Source of the DNA: Suilimivivens sp963650485
GTDB lineage: Bacteria; Bacillota; Clostridia; Lachnospirales; Lachnospiraceae
NCBI GenBank assembly: GCA_963650485.1
Contig: CAVJLN010000025.1
Location: forward strand, 1 to 35,595
Direction of reading: 5' to 3'
DNA: 35,595 nt
Shown: in pieces, positions 7,197 to 15,502 of the stretch
Layout: every line of letters starts with the position of its first letter
How positions within the stretch are numbered: the first letter of the stretch is position 1
Translations under genes and position numbers: made by a program
The notes under the pieces: model-generated
What the model was told of the DNA's origin: nothing
Seen by the model: only the letters and a program-made list of their open reading frames with translations
Database searches by the model: none

Positions 7197-8063
7197 ATGG
7201 CAGCAGAAACAACGGATAAGAAAAAGGTACTTAAGGAATATCTGTGGATTACGTTTGCAGTAATCATCATGGATATTGGAATTTATGTATTTAAGTTCCC
7301 CAATAACTTTTCCTTTGGCGGGGTTTCCGGTATGGCGGTCGTGATTTCCAATTTCACGAGGCTTTCTGCTTCCCAGATCAACCTAGTGATTAACCTGTTA
7401 CTGCTGGTGCTTGGATTTGCTGTTTTACGTAAAAACTTCGGAGTGAAAACGGCGTATGTGACTGTACTGTCTTCCCTCCTATTAAATGTGTTTGAAGTGA
7501 TATTCCCTATGAATGCACCACTTACGGACGAGATTATGCTGGAGCTGTGCTTTGCCATTCTGCTTCCGGCGATTGCGTCTGCCCTTTTGTTCTATGAGAA
7601 TGCTTCAGGGGGAGGCACGGACATCATTGCCATGGTGATTCGGAAGTATTCCACGATGAATGTTTCCATGGCTCTGCTTTGGACAGACCTTGTCGTCGTT
7701 GTCTGTGCGTTTCTGGTGTTCGATACGGCGACCGGACTATGTTCCATCTTAGGACTGCTGGCAAAATCACTGGTCATTGACAAATTTATCGAACGCATGA
7801 AGCTCAACAAGTATTTTACGATTGTATCCACGAACCCGGATCCGATCTGCAATTATATTACGCATGATTTAAATCGCAGTGCGACCACCTACCATGCGGA
7901 GGGTGCATATTCCCATAAGGATCGTGTGATTATTCTTACGGTGGTGGATGTGAAGCAGGCCATTTATCTCGAACGTTTTATCAGGAAGAATGAACCAAGC
8001 GCCTTTATCATGGTGACGAAGAGCAGCGAGATTGTCGGAAAAGGCTTTACGAGTTATATCTAA
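7197..8063 (+). CDS. YitT family membrane protein (DUF161/DUF2179)
   Basis: A 288-residue integral membrane protein with about five to six hydrophobic segments in the first ~205 residues. These include the conserved FKFPNNFSFGGVSGMAVV and ENASGGGTDIIAMV blocks of the YitT family. A soluble C-terminal DUF2179 domain (from ~residue 205, HAEGAYSHKDRVIILTVV) follows and usually binds a small ligand. The transported substrate is unknown across the family. The ATG has AGAGGAG about five bases upstream. MITE copy A ends 76 bases ahead, so the promoter may have been changed by that insertion. Confidence 0.88.
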   Translation: MAAETTDKKKVLKEYLWITFAVIIMDIGIYVFKFPNNFSFGGVSGMAVVISNFTRLSASQINLVINLLLLVLGFAVLRKNFGVKTAYVTVLSSLLLNVFEVIFPMNAPLTDEIMLELCFAILLPAIASALLFYENASGGGTDIIAMVIRKYSTMNVSMALLWTDLVVVVCAFLVFDTATGLCSILGLLAKSLVIDKFIERMKLNKYFTIVSTNPDPICNYITHDLNRSATTYHAEGAYSHKDRVIILTVVDVKQAIYLERFIRKNEPSAFIMVTKSSEIVGKGFTSYI

Positions 8064-8066
8064 ATA

Positions 8067-8153
8067 CGGAGGAATATATGTTATGGCATCACACCGGAAG
8101 AGTTAAAGCAGGCTTATGTGGCTAAATTTGAAAAGAATATGACCCGATGGTAA
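8067..8153 (+). pseudogene. Remnant of a short coding region (possibly MazG-like C-terminus)
   Basis: In frame 8067-8153 the DNA reads YGITPEELKQAYVAKFEKN followed by MTRW and a stop. It looks like a true protein C-terminus, in a style common at the ends of MazG/dUTPase-type pyrophosphohydrolases. No in-frame start with a full domain exists: the YitT gene ends just upstream. Identification is weak. Confidence 0.25.
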
Positions 8154-8169
8154 ATCTTTTCAAGGGCAA

Positions 8170-9333
8170 TTATTTGCAGAATATGATGCGTCCGGCTTTA
8201 ATGATAGCCTGAATTTCTAACGTATCCATATTCAGGAGCACACAGTCTGCCTGCTTTCCAACTTCAATACTGCCGAGACGGTCGGAGATACCGATGGAGC
8301 AGGCGGGATTATAAGAGGCACAGCGAACAGCAGTTTCTAAGGAGATTCCCACAGAGACTGCTTTCTTCATGCAATCCATCAGGTTGGTTACAGAAGCGGC
8401 AATGGTGCCATTCGGCAGAGTGGCAAGATGACCCTTCACATCGACCGGCTGACCGCCCAGCTCATAGTGACCGTCGGGGAGTCCGGTTGCACGCATACTG
8501 TCACTGATGAAGACGATGCGTTCCCCTCCGAACATCTGAATGCTGGCTTTCATGACCGCAGGGTGAATGTGAACACCGTCACAGATCATTTCCACGAAAA
8601 CCTCCGGATGTTCAAGGGCTGCACCGATCGGACCGGGATTGCGGTGGTGAAGGGGATTCATGGCATTAAACAGGTGTGTCAGATGATCGGCGCCTGCATC
8701 AAAGGACAAGGAAGCTGTATCATAATCGGCAGCCGTATGACCGACAGAAATATGTACCCGGTCAGAAAATTCCCGAATAAAGGAAATGGCAGAGCTTGTT
8801 TCGGGAGCCAGAGTAATGATCCTGAGCAGTCCGTCCGAGGCCTCCCACAATTTTTCAAACAATGCAGCAGACGGAGGCACAATATTGGATTCCTTCTGTG
8901 CACCCTTTTTCACAGGAGAAATAAACGGCCCTTCCAAATGGATACCGACAAGCTCCGCACATGGCGAAGGGAAAGACGGGGCGTGTGCTGCCGTCAGAGC
9001 CTTTTGCCGGTGCGCATATTCCGCAGCTGTTTTACAGATGTTAAGGAGCTGCTCCTCCGGCAATGTCATGGAAGCCGGACAGATACTGGTAATGCCGTGC
9101 AGTAATTCGTAATGCCCGAGCTTTTGCAAGTCCTCCAGTGAGCCGTCACTAAAGTCTGCTCCGTCCCCACCGTGAAAGTGTACATCGATCAGTCCGGGGA
9201 TCACATAGCAGTTGGAAGCGTCGAGAAGATATTCATCCATTGTCATATCCGAGAAACGGGTTTCTTCTATATATATAGTGTCTGGATAGAATCCTTTATC
9301 AAGGGAATGAACCAGACCATTTTTAATAATCAT
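8170..9333 (-). CDS. nagA: N-acetylglucosamine-6-phosphate deacetylase
   Basis: A 387-residue amidohydrolase that removes acetate from GlcNAc-6-P, feeding amino-sugar recycling or peptidoglycan precursors. Metal and active-site motifs are in order: HFHGG (H52, H54), EGPF (E134), GHT (H199), HLFNAM (H220), DGVH (252-255) and the catalytic aspartate D278 in SDSM. Length is typical. The start ATG has GGAG eight bases upstream. nagB is not adjacent. The gene runs divergently from the S10 operon. Confidence 0.95.
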   Translation of the reverse strand: MIIKNGLVHSLDKGFYPDTIYIEETRFSDMTMDEYLLDASNCYVIPGLIDVHFHGGDGADFSDGSLEDLQKLGHYELLHGITSICPASMTLPEEQLLNICKTAAEYAHRQKALTAAHAPSFPSPCAELVGIHLEGPFISPVKKGAQKESNIVPPSAALFEKLWEASDGLLRIITLAPETSSAISFIREFSDRVHISVGHTAADYDTASLSFDAGADHLTHLFNAMNPLHHRNPGPIGAALEHPEVFVEMICDGVHIHPAVMKASIQMFGGERIVFISDSMRATGLPDGHYELGGQPVDVKGHLATLPNGTIAASVTNLMDCMKKAVSVGISLETAVRCASYNPACSIGISDRLGSIEVGKQADCVLLNMDTLEIQAIIKAGRIIFCK

Positions 9334-9364
9334 AACGGATACTCCTTCTTCATTTTATAGCTTT

Positions 9365-9393
9365 ATTATGAACGTATTGCGCCATGTGTGCAA
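9365..9393 (-). promoter_or_regulatory. Candidate promoter of nagA
   Basis: Minus strand TTGCAC (9388-9393), 17-base spacer, CATAAT (9365-9370), about 32 bases ahead of the nagA start codon. Confidence 0.55.
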
Positions 9394-9454
9394 TCCCATT
9401 TTAGCGGCCGTGCTTATGGGAAAATGATCTGGTGGAACTTTTTTAAAAAATTTC

Positions 9455-9483
9455 TTGCATATTACCCAAATGTCGTGTATACT
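9455..9483 (+). promoter_or_regulatory. Main promoter of the S10-spc operon
   Basis: TTGCAT (9455-9460), exactly 17 bases, TATACT (9478-9483). It is the only good promoter ahead of rpsJ and implies a leader of roughly 315 bases. No comparable promoter was seen inside the operon until 22594. Confidence 0.75.
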
Positions 9484-9489
9484 ATCAAG

Positions 9490-9804
9490 TGCTGTGACAT
9501 GATAGCGATGAAGCGCGAGGTTGCTGCCGGACCGGAAGGTACTGCAGGTTTTCCGTGGAGCGAATGTCAAGAGGCTATATGAATAGCCAAAGAACCTGAC
9601 GGCAAGTCACTGTACAAACAATTTGTCTGCAGTAATGCAGAGACACGGGCGTTAAGCAAGTTGGAAATAAGAGTGCGGATGGTATCACGTAAGATCTTAT
9701 GGAAGGCAGGACACGCACGGAGGAGTGTACAGTCACCGCTTGTCGTACTTCTAAGGAATTTCATTCCTATCATTAAAAAGTGCGAAAAGGAGGCGACTTT
9801 TTTT
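9490..9804 (+). promoter_or_regulatory. Long structured leader of the S10 operon
   Basis: The 315-base untranslated leader holds several stems. CAGGTT (9545-9550) pairs with AACCTG (9593-9598) around a GGCTAT-ATGA-ATAGCC hairpin (9573-9588). Another hairpin is AGGAAT-TTC-ATTCCT (9754-9768). AAAAAGT (9775-9781) can pair with ACTTTTT (9796-9802), which places the GGAGG ribosome site (9789-9793) in the loop. r-protein operons are classically autoregulated through such leaders, but I do not recognise a named RNA family here. Confidence 0.6.
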
Positions 9805-10122
9805 ATGGCAAGTCAAGTAATGAGAATTACACTCAAGGCTTATGATCATCAGTTAGTAGATGCATCTGCCAAGAAAATTATCGAAACAGTTAAGAAGAAC
9901 GGATCTCAGGTAAGCGGACCGGTACCCCTTCCTACTAAGAAGGAAGTTGTTACTATTTTAAGAGCGGTTCATAAGTATAAGGATTCCAGAGAACAGTTCG
10001 AACAGAGAACCCACAAGAGACTGATCGATATCATCACACCGACACCGAAGACGGTTGAAGCATTACAGAGATTGGAAATGCCCGCTGGTGTTAGCATTGA
10101 CATCAAGATGAAGACCAAATAA
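9805..10122 (+). CDS. rpsJ: Ribosomal protein S10
   Basis: A 105-residue 30S protein of the head region; S10 also serves as NusE in antitermination complexes. The conserved VMRITLKAYDHQLVD opening, the loop VSGPVPLPTKK and the C-terminal GVSIDIKMK are all present. The frame is open upstream to 9661, but the family start MASQVMRI at 9805 is chosen. The ribosome site AAGGAGG (9787-9793) lies an unusually long 11 bases away, inside a possible A/T hairpin loop, so translation may be regulated. First gene of the S10 operon. Confidence 0.97.
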   Translation: MASQVMRITLKAYDHQLVDASAKKIIETVKKNGSQVSGPVPLPTKKEVVTILRAVHKYKDSREQFEQRTHKRLIDIITPTPKTVEALQRLEMPAGVSIDIKMKTK

Positions 10123-10188
10123 TCATCCGGTGCAATGAAAACATAGGAAGTGTAAGCTTCCGGAACAATTTAACCCCTACACTAGAAT

Positions 10189-10202
10189 GACCCGATCGGG
10201 TC
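10189..10202. promoter_or_regulatory. Perfect 14-base palindrome between rpsJ and rplC
   Basis: GACCCGATCGGGTC at 10189-10202 in the 108-base gap. A second small hairpin, GGAAG...CTTCC, lies at 10147-10160. They may be RNA hairpins for processing or control; the meaning is unknown. Confidence 0.45.
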
Positions 10203-10230
10203 CGCTGTAGAATCAAATGGAGGTAAAGAA

Positions 10231-10914
10231 ATGAAAAAAGCTATTTTGGCAACAAAAGTCGGAATGACTCAAATCTTCACAGAGGACGGAACTTTGGTTC
10301 CCGTAACAGTACTTCAGGCTGGACCTTGTGTGGTAACGCAGGTTAAGACCGCAGAGAATGACGGTTACAGCGCAGTACAGGTTGGCTTTGTTGATAAGAA
10401 GGAAAGAATCGTCAACAAGGACAAGAACGGAAAGAAAGAAATCGTTCACAGACATGGCGTAAACAAGGCTCTGAAAGGACACTTCGATAAGGCAGGTGTT
10501 TCCTGCAAGAGATATGTCAGAGAATTCAGACTTGACAACGCAGAGGAATATACACTTGGAAGCGAGATCAAAGCTGATGTATTTGCGGCTGGAGACAAAA
10601 TTGATGCATCCGCTATTTCCAAAGGTAAAGGATTCCAGGGTGCAATCAAGAGACATGGACAGCACAGAGGTCCTATGGCTCACGGTTCTAAATTCCATCG
10701 TCATCAGGGTTCCAATGGTGCCTGCTCTTCACCTAGCCGTGTATTTAAGGGCAAGGGAATGCCGGGACATATGGGTTGCGTAAAAGTAACTGTACAGAAT
10801 CTTGAGGTTGTAAGAGTTGATGCAGAAAACAACCTTCTTCTTGTAAAGGGTGCTGTACCGGGACCTAAGAAAGCTTTAGTAACTGTAAAAGAAACAGTTA
10901 AGGCTAATGCATAA
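10231..10914 (+). CDS. rplC: Ribosomal protein L3
   Basis: A 227-residue 50S protein, one of the first to bind 23S rRNA. Family features are MKKAILATKVGMTQIFTEDG at the N-terminus and the long loop rich in Gly/His (GQHRGPMAHGSKFHRHQGS, ~148-166) that reaches toward the peptidyl transferase centre. Slightly longer than B. subtilis L3 (~209). GGAGG at 10219-10223 sets the start. It is separated from rpsJ by 108 bases holding hairpins but no visible promoter. Confidence 0.97.
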   Translation: MKKAILATKVGMTQIFTEDGTLVPVTVLQAGPCVVTQVKTAENDGYSAVQVGFVDKKERIVNKDKNGKKEIVHRHGVNKALKGHFDKAGVSCKRYVREFRLDNAEEYTLGSEIKADVFAAGDKIDASAISKGKGFQGAIKRHGQHRGPMAHGSKFHRHQGSNGACSSPSRVFKGKGMPGHMGCVKVTVQNLEVVRVDAENNLLLVKGAVPGPKKALVTVKETVKANA

Positions 10915-10942
10915 TTGAGAGGATGAAAGGAGGACCATTCAG

Positions 10943-11563
10943 ATGGCAAAAGTATCTGTTTATAATATGGAAGGCAAGGAAGTTGGCACAATTGAATTAA
11001 ACGATGCGGTATTTGGTGTTGAAGTAAACGAACATCTTGTACACATGGCAGTTGTACAGCAGCTTGCAAATAACCGTCAGGGAACACAGAAGGCAAAGAC
11101 ACGTTCTGAAGTATCCGGCGGCGGAAGAAAACCTTGGAGACAGAAGGGAACCGGTCATGCAAGACAGGGTTCAACAAGATCTCCTCAGTGGACCGGAGGC
11201 GGTGTTGTATTCGCTCCCGTACCGAGAGATTACTCATTCAAGATTAATAAGAAGGAAAAGAGAGCAGCATTAAAGTCCGCTCTTACAAGCAGAGTTCTTG
11301 ATAACAAGCTGATTGTTGTGGATGAGCTCAAGTTTGATGAAATCAAGACCAAGAAGTTCCAGGCAGTTATGGACAATCTTAAAGTTAAGAAGGCATTAGT
11401 TGTAATCGCTGATAACGATGAAAAGGTTACCATGTCTGCAAGAAACATCCCTACCGTTAAGACAGCATTAGTTAACTCCATTAATGTTTATGATATCTTA
11501 AAGGGTGACACACTGGTTCTTACCAAGGACGCAGTAGCAAAGATTGAGGAGGTGTATGCATAA
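10943..11563 (+). CDS. rplD: Ribosomal protein L4
   Basis: A 206-residue 50S protein. The extended loop around residues 45-95 (RSEVSGGGRKPWRQKGTGHA, then GSTRSPQWTGGGVVFAP) lines the exit tunnel and is the site of macrolide-resistance changes; it looks wild type. In gamma-proteobacteria L4 autoregulates this operon; whether it does here is not known. AAAGGAGG lies at 10926-10933. The stop overlaps the rplW start by one base (TAATG), suggesting translational coupling. Confidence 0.97.
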   Translation: MAKVSVYNMEGKEVGTIELNDAVFGVEVNEHLVHMAVVQQLANNRQGTQKAKTRSEVSGGGRKPWRQKGTGHARQGSTRSPQWTGGGVVFAPVPRDYSFKINKKEKRAALKSALTSRVLDNKLIVVDELKFDEIKTKKFQAVMDNLKVKKALVVIADNDEKVTMSARNIPTVKTALVNSINVYDILKGDTLVLTKDAVAKIEEVYA

Positions 11564-11862
11564 TGGCAGCAGTTAATTATTATGACGTAATCCTTAAGCC
11601 GGTTATTACTGAAAAGAGTATGGCTGGTATGGGCGACAAGAAGTACACATTCTTAGTTCATCCCGAAGCTAACAAAACAATGATCAAGGAAGCTGTTGAA
11701 AAAATGTTCGAAGGCACCAAGGTTAAGAAGGTAAACACCATGAACCTTGAAGGAAAGAGCAAGAGACGTGGTCTGGTAGTCGGAAAGACCGCCAAGTCCA
11801 AAAAGGCAATCGTATGGTTGACCGAAGACAGCAAGGACATTGAGATCTTCGCAGGTTTATAA
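11563..11862 (+). CDS. rplW: Ribosomal protein L23
   Basis: A 99-residue 50S protein at the tunnel exit, docking site for trigger factor and SRP. The family features YYDVILKPVITEKS and the loop KKVNTMNLEGKSKRRG are present. Its ribosome site (GGAGG) lies within the last codons of rplD and its ATG shares the A of the rplD stop. Confidence 0.97.
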   Translation: MAAVNYYDVILKPVITEKSMAGMGDKKYTFLVHPEANKTMIKEAVEKMFEGTKVKKVNTMNLEGKSKRRGLVVGKTAKSKKAIVWLTEDSKDIEIFAGL

Positions 11863-11929
11863 GATAAGCGGAGAAAATATGCACAGGCAAGTGCGATAAG
11901 AAATGTAGAACTCGAAAGGAGACAGAATC

Positions 11930-12772
11930 ATGGGAATTAAAACATATAATCCCTATACACCTTCCAGAAGAAATATGACTGGTTCTGATTTTTCAGAAAT
12001 CACCAAGAAGACTCCTGAAAAATCTCTGTGTGTATCCTTAAAGAAGAACTCTGGACGTAACAATCAGGGTAAGATCACAGTAAGACATCGTGGAGGCGGT
12101 ACCAGAACTCAGTACAGACTGGTAGACTTCAAGAGAAATAAAGATGGTATTCATGCAACAGTACTTGGTATTGAGTATGATCCGAACAGAACAGCAAACA
12201 TCGCATTAATCTGTTATGAAGATGGAGAAAAGGCATATATCCTTGCTCCGGAAGGATTAACCGATGGCATGCAGGTTATGAATGGACCTGATGCAGAAGT
12301 AAGAGTAGGTAACTGCTTACCTTTATCTGCAATTCCTGTTGGTACTCAGGTACACAACATTGAATTATATCCTGGTAAGGGCGGACAGATGGTTCGATCC
12401 GCAGGAAACAGCGCACAGCTCATGGCTAAGGAAGGAAAGTATGCAACACTTCGTCTTCCCTCCGGTGAAATGAGAATGGTGCCGATCGTTTGCAGAGCAA
12501 CCGTTGGTGTTGTCGGAAACGTAGATCATAGCCTTGTTAAGATCGGTAAGGCAGGACGTAAGCGTCATATGGGTATTCGTCCTACTGTCCGTGGTTCCGT
12601 TATGAACCCGAATGACCATCCTCATGGTGGTGGTGAAGGTAAGACCGGAATCGGACGTCCCGGTCCATGTACACCTTGGGGCAAGCCTGCTCTTGGTTTG
12701 AAGACACGTAAGAAGAAAAAAGCTTCTAACAAACTGATTGTAAGAAGAAGAGACGGCAAGGCCATCAAATAA
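11930..12772 (+). CDS. rplB: Ribosomal protein L2
   Basis: A 280-residue 50S protein essential for subunit joining and peptidyl transfer. It has the GIKTYNPYTPSRRNMTG start, the RNA-binding core, and the highly conserved C-terminal GVVGNVDHSL and MNPNDHPHGGGEGKTGIGRP block, containing the histidine implicated in catalysis. AAAGGAG precedes the ATG. The 67-base gap after rplW shows no promoter. Confidence 0.97.
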   Translation: MGIKTYNPYTPSRRNMTGSDFSEITKKTPEKSLCVSLKKNSGRNNQGKITVRHRGGGTRTQYRLVDFKRNKDGIHATVLGIEYDPNRTANIALICYEDGEKAYILAPEGLTDGMQVMNGPDAEVRVGNCLPLSAIPVGTQVHNIELYPGKGGQMVRSAGNSAQLMAKEGKYATLRLPSGEMRMVPIVCRATVGVVGNVDHSLVKIGKAGRKRHMGIRPTVRGSVMNPNDHPHGGGEGKTGIGRPGPCTPWGKPALGLKTRKKKKASNKLIVRRRDGKAIK

Positions 12773-12787
12773 TAAGGAGGAGAGAAA

Positions 12788-13069
12788 ATGGCTAGATCAC
12801 TGAAAAAAGGACCTTTCGCAGACGCAAGCCTGTTAAAAAAGGTAGATGCAATGAATGCAGCAGGACAGAAGCAGGTTATTAAGACCTGGTCCCGTCGTTC
12901 TACAATCTTTCCCTCTTTTGTGGGACTGACATTTGCAGTACACGACGGAAGAAAGCACGTTCCTGTATATGTAACAGAAGATATGGTTGGACATAAGCTC
13001 GGCGAGTTTGTGGCAACCAGAACTTATAGAGGACACGGAAAAGACGAAAAGAAGTCTAAAGTAAGATAA
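12788..13069 (+). CDS. rpsS: Ribosomal protein S19
   Basis: A 93-residue 30S head protein that contacts S13 and the A-site finger of the large subunit. It is recognised by SLKKGPFAD, TWSRRSTIFPSFVGLTFAVH and the C-terminal HKLGEFVATRTYRGHGK. Gap to rplB is 15 bases with AAGGAGG. Confidence 0.97.
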   Translation: MARSLKKGPFADASLLKKVDAMNAAGQKQVIKTWSRRSTIFPSFVGLTFAVHDGRKHVPVYVTEDMVGHKLGEFVATRTYRGHGKDEKKSKVR

Positions 13070-13082
13070 GGAGGTTTTCATC

Positions 13083-13487
13083 ATGGCAAAAGGACATAGA
13101 TCCCAAATTAAAAGAGAAAGAAACGCGCAGAAAGATTTAAGACCTTCCGCTAAGTTATCTTACGCAAGAGTGTCAGTTCAGAAAGCATGTTTCGTTTTAG
13201 ATGCCATCAGAGGCAAGGATGTGGAAACAGCTCTGGGAATTCTTGAATACAATCCCAGATATGCTTCTGCTTTAATCAAGAAATTACTGGAATCCGCTCG
13301 TGCAAATGCTGAGTATTTGTACAGCCAGGACCCTACCAAGTATCCGAATCCGGAAAACCTTTATGTTGCAGAATGTTATGCAAATAAAGGACCTACAATG
13401 AAGAGAGTACAACCCAGAGCACAAGGAAGAGCTTATCGTATCGAAAAGAGAATGAGCCACATTACCGTAGTGCTTGATGAAAGATAG
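13083..13487 (+). CDS. rplV: Ribosomal protein L22
   Basis: A 134-residue 50S protein whose beta-hairpin (around NKGPTMKRVQPRAQGRAYRI) reaches the exit tunnel constriction. It is about 20 residues longer than B. subtilis L22, mainly a basic N-terminal extension (MAKGHRSQIKRERNAQKDLR) before the usual AKLSYARVSVQKA. AAGGAGG precedes the start. The tunnel loop has no insertion of the macrolide-resistance kind. Confidence 0.96.
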   Translation: MAKGHRSQIKRERNAQKDLRPSAKLSYARVSVQKACFVLDAIRGKDVETALGILEYNPRYASALIKKLLESARANAEYLYSQDPTKYPNPENLYVAECYANKGPTMKRVQPRAQGRAYRIEKRMSHITVVLDER

Positions 13488-13502
13488 AAGGAGGACGATT
13501 TA

Positions 13503-14171
13503 ATGGGACAGAAAGTTAATCCTCACGGCATAAGAGTCGGTGTTATTAAGGATTGGGATTCTAAGTGGTACGCTGAAGACGAATTCGCAGATTTTCTTGT
13601 GGAAGATCACAAGATTCGTGTGTACCTTAAGAAGAAGTTATACAGTGCAGGAGTTTCCAAGATCGAGATCGAAAGAGCTTCTGACAGAGTAAAGGTTATC
13701 ATCTATACCGCAAAGCCCGGTGTTGTTATCGGTAAGGGCGGTTCTGAAATTGAAGTAACCAAGAAGGAACTTTCCAAGATGACCGGAAAGAAGGTTCTGG
13801 TTGATATTAAGGAGATCAAGAGACCTGACAGAGATGCTCAGCTCGTAGCTGAGAACATCGCACAGCAGCTTGAGAACCGTGTTTCCTTCCGCCGTGCCAT
13901 GAAGTCCTGCATGGGCAGAACCATGAAGGCCGGAGCACTTGGTATTAAGACTTCCGTATCCGGACGTCTTGGCGGAGCTGATATGGCTCGTACCGAGTTC
14001 TACAGCGAAGGAACCATTCCTCTTCAGACCTTACGTGCAGATATTGAGTATGGTTTTGCAGAGGCAGATACCACCTATGGTAAAGTAGGTGTTAAAGTAT
14101 GGATTTACAAGGGTGAAGTACTTCCTACTAAGAAGAATGACGATAAAGTGCAGGAAGGGAGCGATAAATAA
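13503..14171 (+). CDS. rpsC: Ribosomal protein S3
   Basis: A 222-residue 30S protein at the mRNA entry channel with helicase function together with S4 and S5. The N-terminal GQKVNPHGIRVG, a type II KH domain with the GKGG loop (VVIGKGGSEI, ~73-82) and the C-terminal domain (SGRLGGADMARTEFYSEG) are all in place. AAGGAGG precedes the ATG; its TAA overlaps the next ATG by one base. Confidence 0.97.
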   Translation: MGQKVNPHGIRVGVIKDWDSKWYAEDEFADFLVEDHKIRVYLKKKLYSAGVSKIEIERASDRVKVIIYTAKPGVVIGKGGSEIEVTKKELSKMTGKKVLVDIKEIKRPDRDAQLVAENIAQQLENRVSFRRAMKSCMGRTMKAGALGIKTSVSGRLGGADMARTEFYSEGTIPLQTLRADIEYGFAEADTTYGKVGVKVWIYKGEVLPTKKNDDKVQEGSDK

Positions 14172-14608
14172 TGTTAATGCCTAAAAGAGTAAAGCGTCGT
14201 AAACAGTTCCGTGGCACCATGAGAGGAAAAGCAACCCGTGGTAATACACTTACTTACGGTGATTTCGGTATCGTTGCATTAGAGCCCTGCTGGATCAAGT
14301 CCAATCAGATCGAAGCAGCCCGTGTTGCCATGACCCGTTATATTAAGCGTGGTGGTAAAGTCTGGATTAAGATTTTCCCCGACAAACCGGTTACCGTTAA
14401 GCCTTTAGGAACTCGTATGGGTTCTGGTAAAGGTGCTTTAGAGTACTGGGTAGCAGTTGTTAAACCAGGCCGTGTTATGTTTGAAATTGCAGGAGTTTCC
14501 GAAGAGGTAGCAAAAGAAGCATTACGTCTTGCTACACACAAGCTTCCTTGCAAGTGTAAGATCGTTTCTAAGGCCGACTTGGAAGGTGGTGTATCAAATG
14601 AAAACTAA
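14171..14608 (+). CDS. rplP: Ribosomal protein L16
   Basis: A 145-residue 50S protein near the A-site and elongation factor site. It carries MPKRVKRRKQFRGTMRGKAT at the start and the conserved GRMGSGKG-type loop (TRMGSGKGALEYWVA). Starts at the ATG overlapping the rpsC stop; a second in-frame ATG six bases on could also serve. Its 3' end overlaps the rpmC start by 11 bases. Confidence 0.97.
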   Translation: MLMPKRVKRRKQFRGTMRGKATRGNTLTYGDFGIVALEPCWIKSNQIEAARVAMTRYIKRGGKVWIKIFPDKPVTVKPLGTRMGSGKGALEYWVAVVKPGRVMFEIAGVSEEVAKEALRLATHKLPCKCKIVSKADLEGGVSNEN

Positions 14609-14804
14609 TAAGTATGTAGAAGATTTAAAAGCAAAATCAGCTGCAGAATTAGCACAGGATTTAGTAGCTGCTAAGAAAGAACTTTTCAATTTGAGATTCC
14701 AGAACGCAACAAATCAGCTGGATAACACAGCAAGAATTAAGGAAGTTAGAAAGAATATCGCAAGAATTCAGACTGTTATTACACAGAAAGCTAACGAAGC
14801 TTAA
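14598..14804 (+). CDS. rpmC: Ribosomal protein L29
   Basis: A 68-residue two-helix 50S protein beside L23 at the tunnel exit. It matches the family in LKAKSAAELAQDLVAAKKEL, FNLRFQNATNQLDNTARIKE and VRKNIARIQTV. The ATG at 14598 lies within the end of rplP behind GGAAGGTGG; the open frame upstream belongs to rplP DNA in another phase. Confidence 0.96.
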   Translation: MKTNKYVEDLKAKSAAELAQDLVAAKKELFNLRFQNATNQLDNTARIKEVRKNIARIQTVITQKANEA

Positions 14805-14845
14805 AAGATTGTTGTTCGAATGTCAAAGAAAGGAGACGTAAAGTC

Positions 14846-15103
14846 GTGGAAGAAAGAAATTTAAGAAAGACACGTACCGGTAAGGTTGTCAGCAATAAGA
14901 TGGACAAAACAATCGTTGTTGCCATCGAAGAGCATGTTAAGCATCCTCTTTACAAGAAGATTGTGAAAGATACTTACAAGTTAAAAGCTCATGATGAGAA
15001 CAATGAATGCCAGATTGGCGATACAGTTAAAGTAATGGAAACAAGACCTTTATCCAAGGATAAGAGATGGAGACTTGTTGAGATCGTTGAGAAAGCGAAA
15101 TAA
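14846..15103 (+). CDS. rpsQ: Ribosomal protein S17
   Basis: An 85-residue primary 16S rRNA-binding protein with an OB fold. It is recognised by RKTRTGKVVSNKMDKTIVVA and HPLYKKIVKDTYKLKAHDE. It starts with GTG at 14846, preceded by AAAGGAG about ten bases upstream; no ATG is available nearby. Confidence 0.96.
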   Translation: MEERNLRKTRTGKVVSNKMDKTIVVAIEEHVKHPLYKKIVKDTYKLKAHDENNECQIGDTVKVMETRPLSKDKRWRLVEIVEKAK

Positions 15104-15121
15104 TGGAAGGAGAAAATTAGC

Positions 15122-15490
15122 ATGATTCAACAGGAAAGCAGACTTAAAGTTGCTGATAACACCGGTGCTAAGGAAATCCTTTGTATCAGAGTTATGGGCG
15201 GATCTACAAGAAGATATGCAAATATCGGTGATGTGATTGTTGCTACGGTTAAAGATGCAACACCAGGCGGCGTTGTCAAGAAGGGTGACGTTGTAAAGGC
15301 TGTTGTTGTCCGCTCCGTTAAGGGCGCACATCGTAAAGACGGTTCTTACATTAAATTTGATGAAAATGCTGCAGTTATCATTAAAGATGATAAGACCCCC
15401 AGAGGAACACGTATTTTTGGACCTGTAGCCAGAGAGCTTCGTGAAAAGCAGTTCATGAAAATCGTTTCTTTGGCTCCGGAAGTATTATAG
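15122..15490 (+). CDS. rplN: Ribosomal protein L14
   Basis: A 122-residue 50S protein at the subunit interface, part of bridges B5/B8 and the target of RsfS. It is nearly invariant in length, with MIQQESRLKVADNTGAKE at the start and the loop GSTRRYANIGDVIVATVK. The AAGGAG ribosome site follows rpsQ directly. Confidence 0.97.
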   Translation: MIQQESRLKVADNTGAKEILCIRVMGGSTRRYANIGDVIVATVKDATPGGVVKKGDVVKAVVVRSVKGAHRKDGSYIKFDENAAVIIKDDKTPRGTRIFGPVARELREKQFMKIVSLAPEVL

Positions 15491-15502
15491 GAGGGAAGAA
15501 GC

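Noticed and set aside
8428..9105. A 225-residue frame opposite nagA
   Set aside because: It is a shadow of the nagA coding strand, without ribosome site or family likeness.
9661..9804. Upstream extension of rpsJ
   Set aside because: It lies in the leader RNA and S10 proteins start at the MASQVMRI position.
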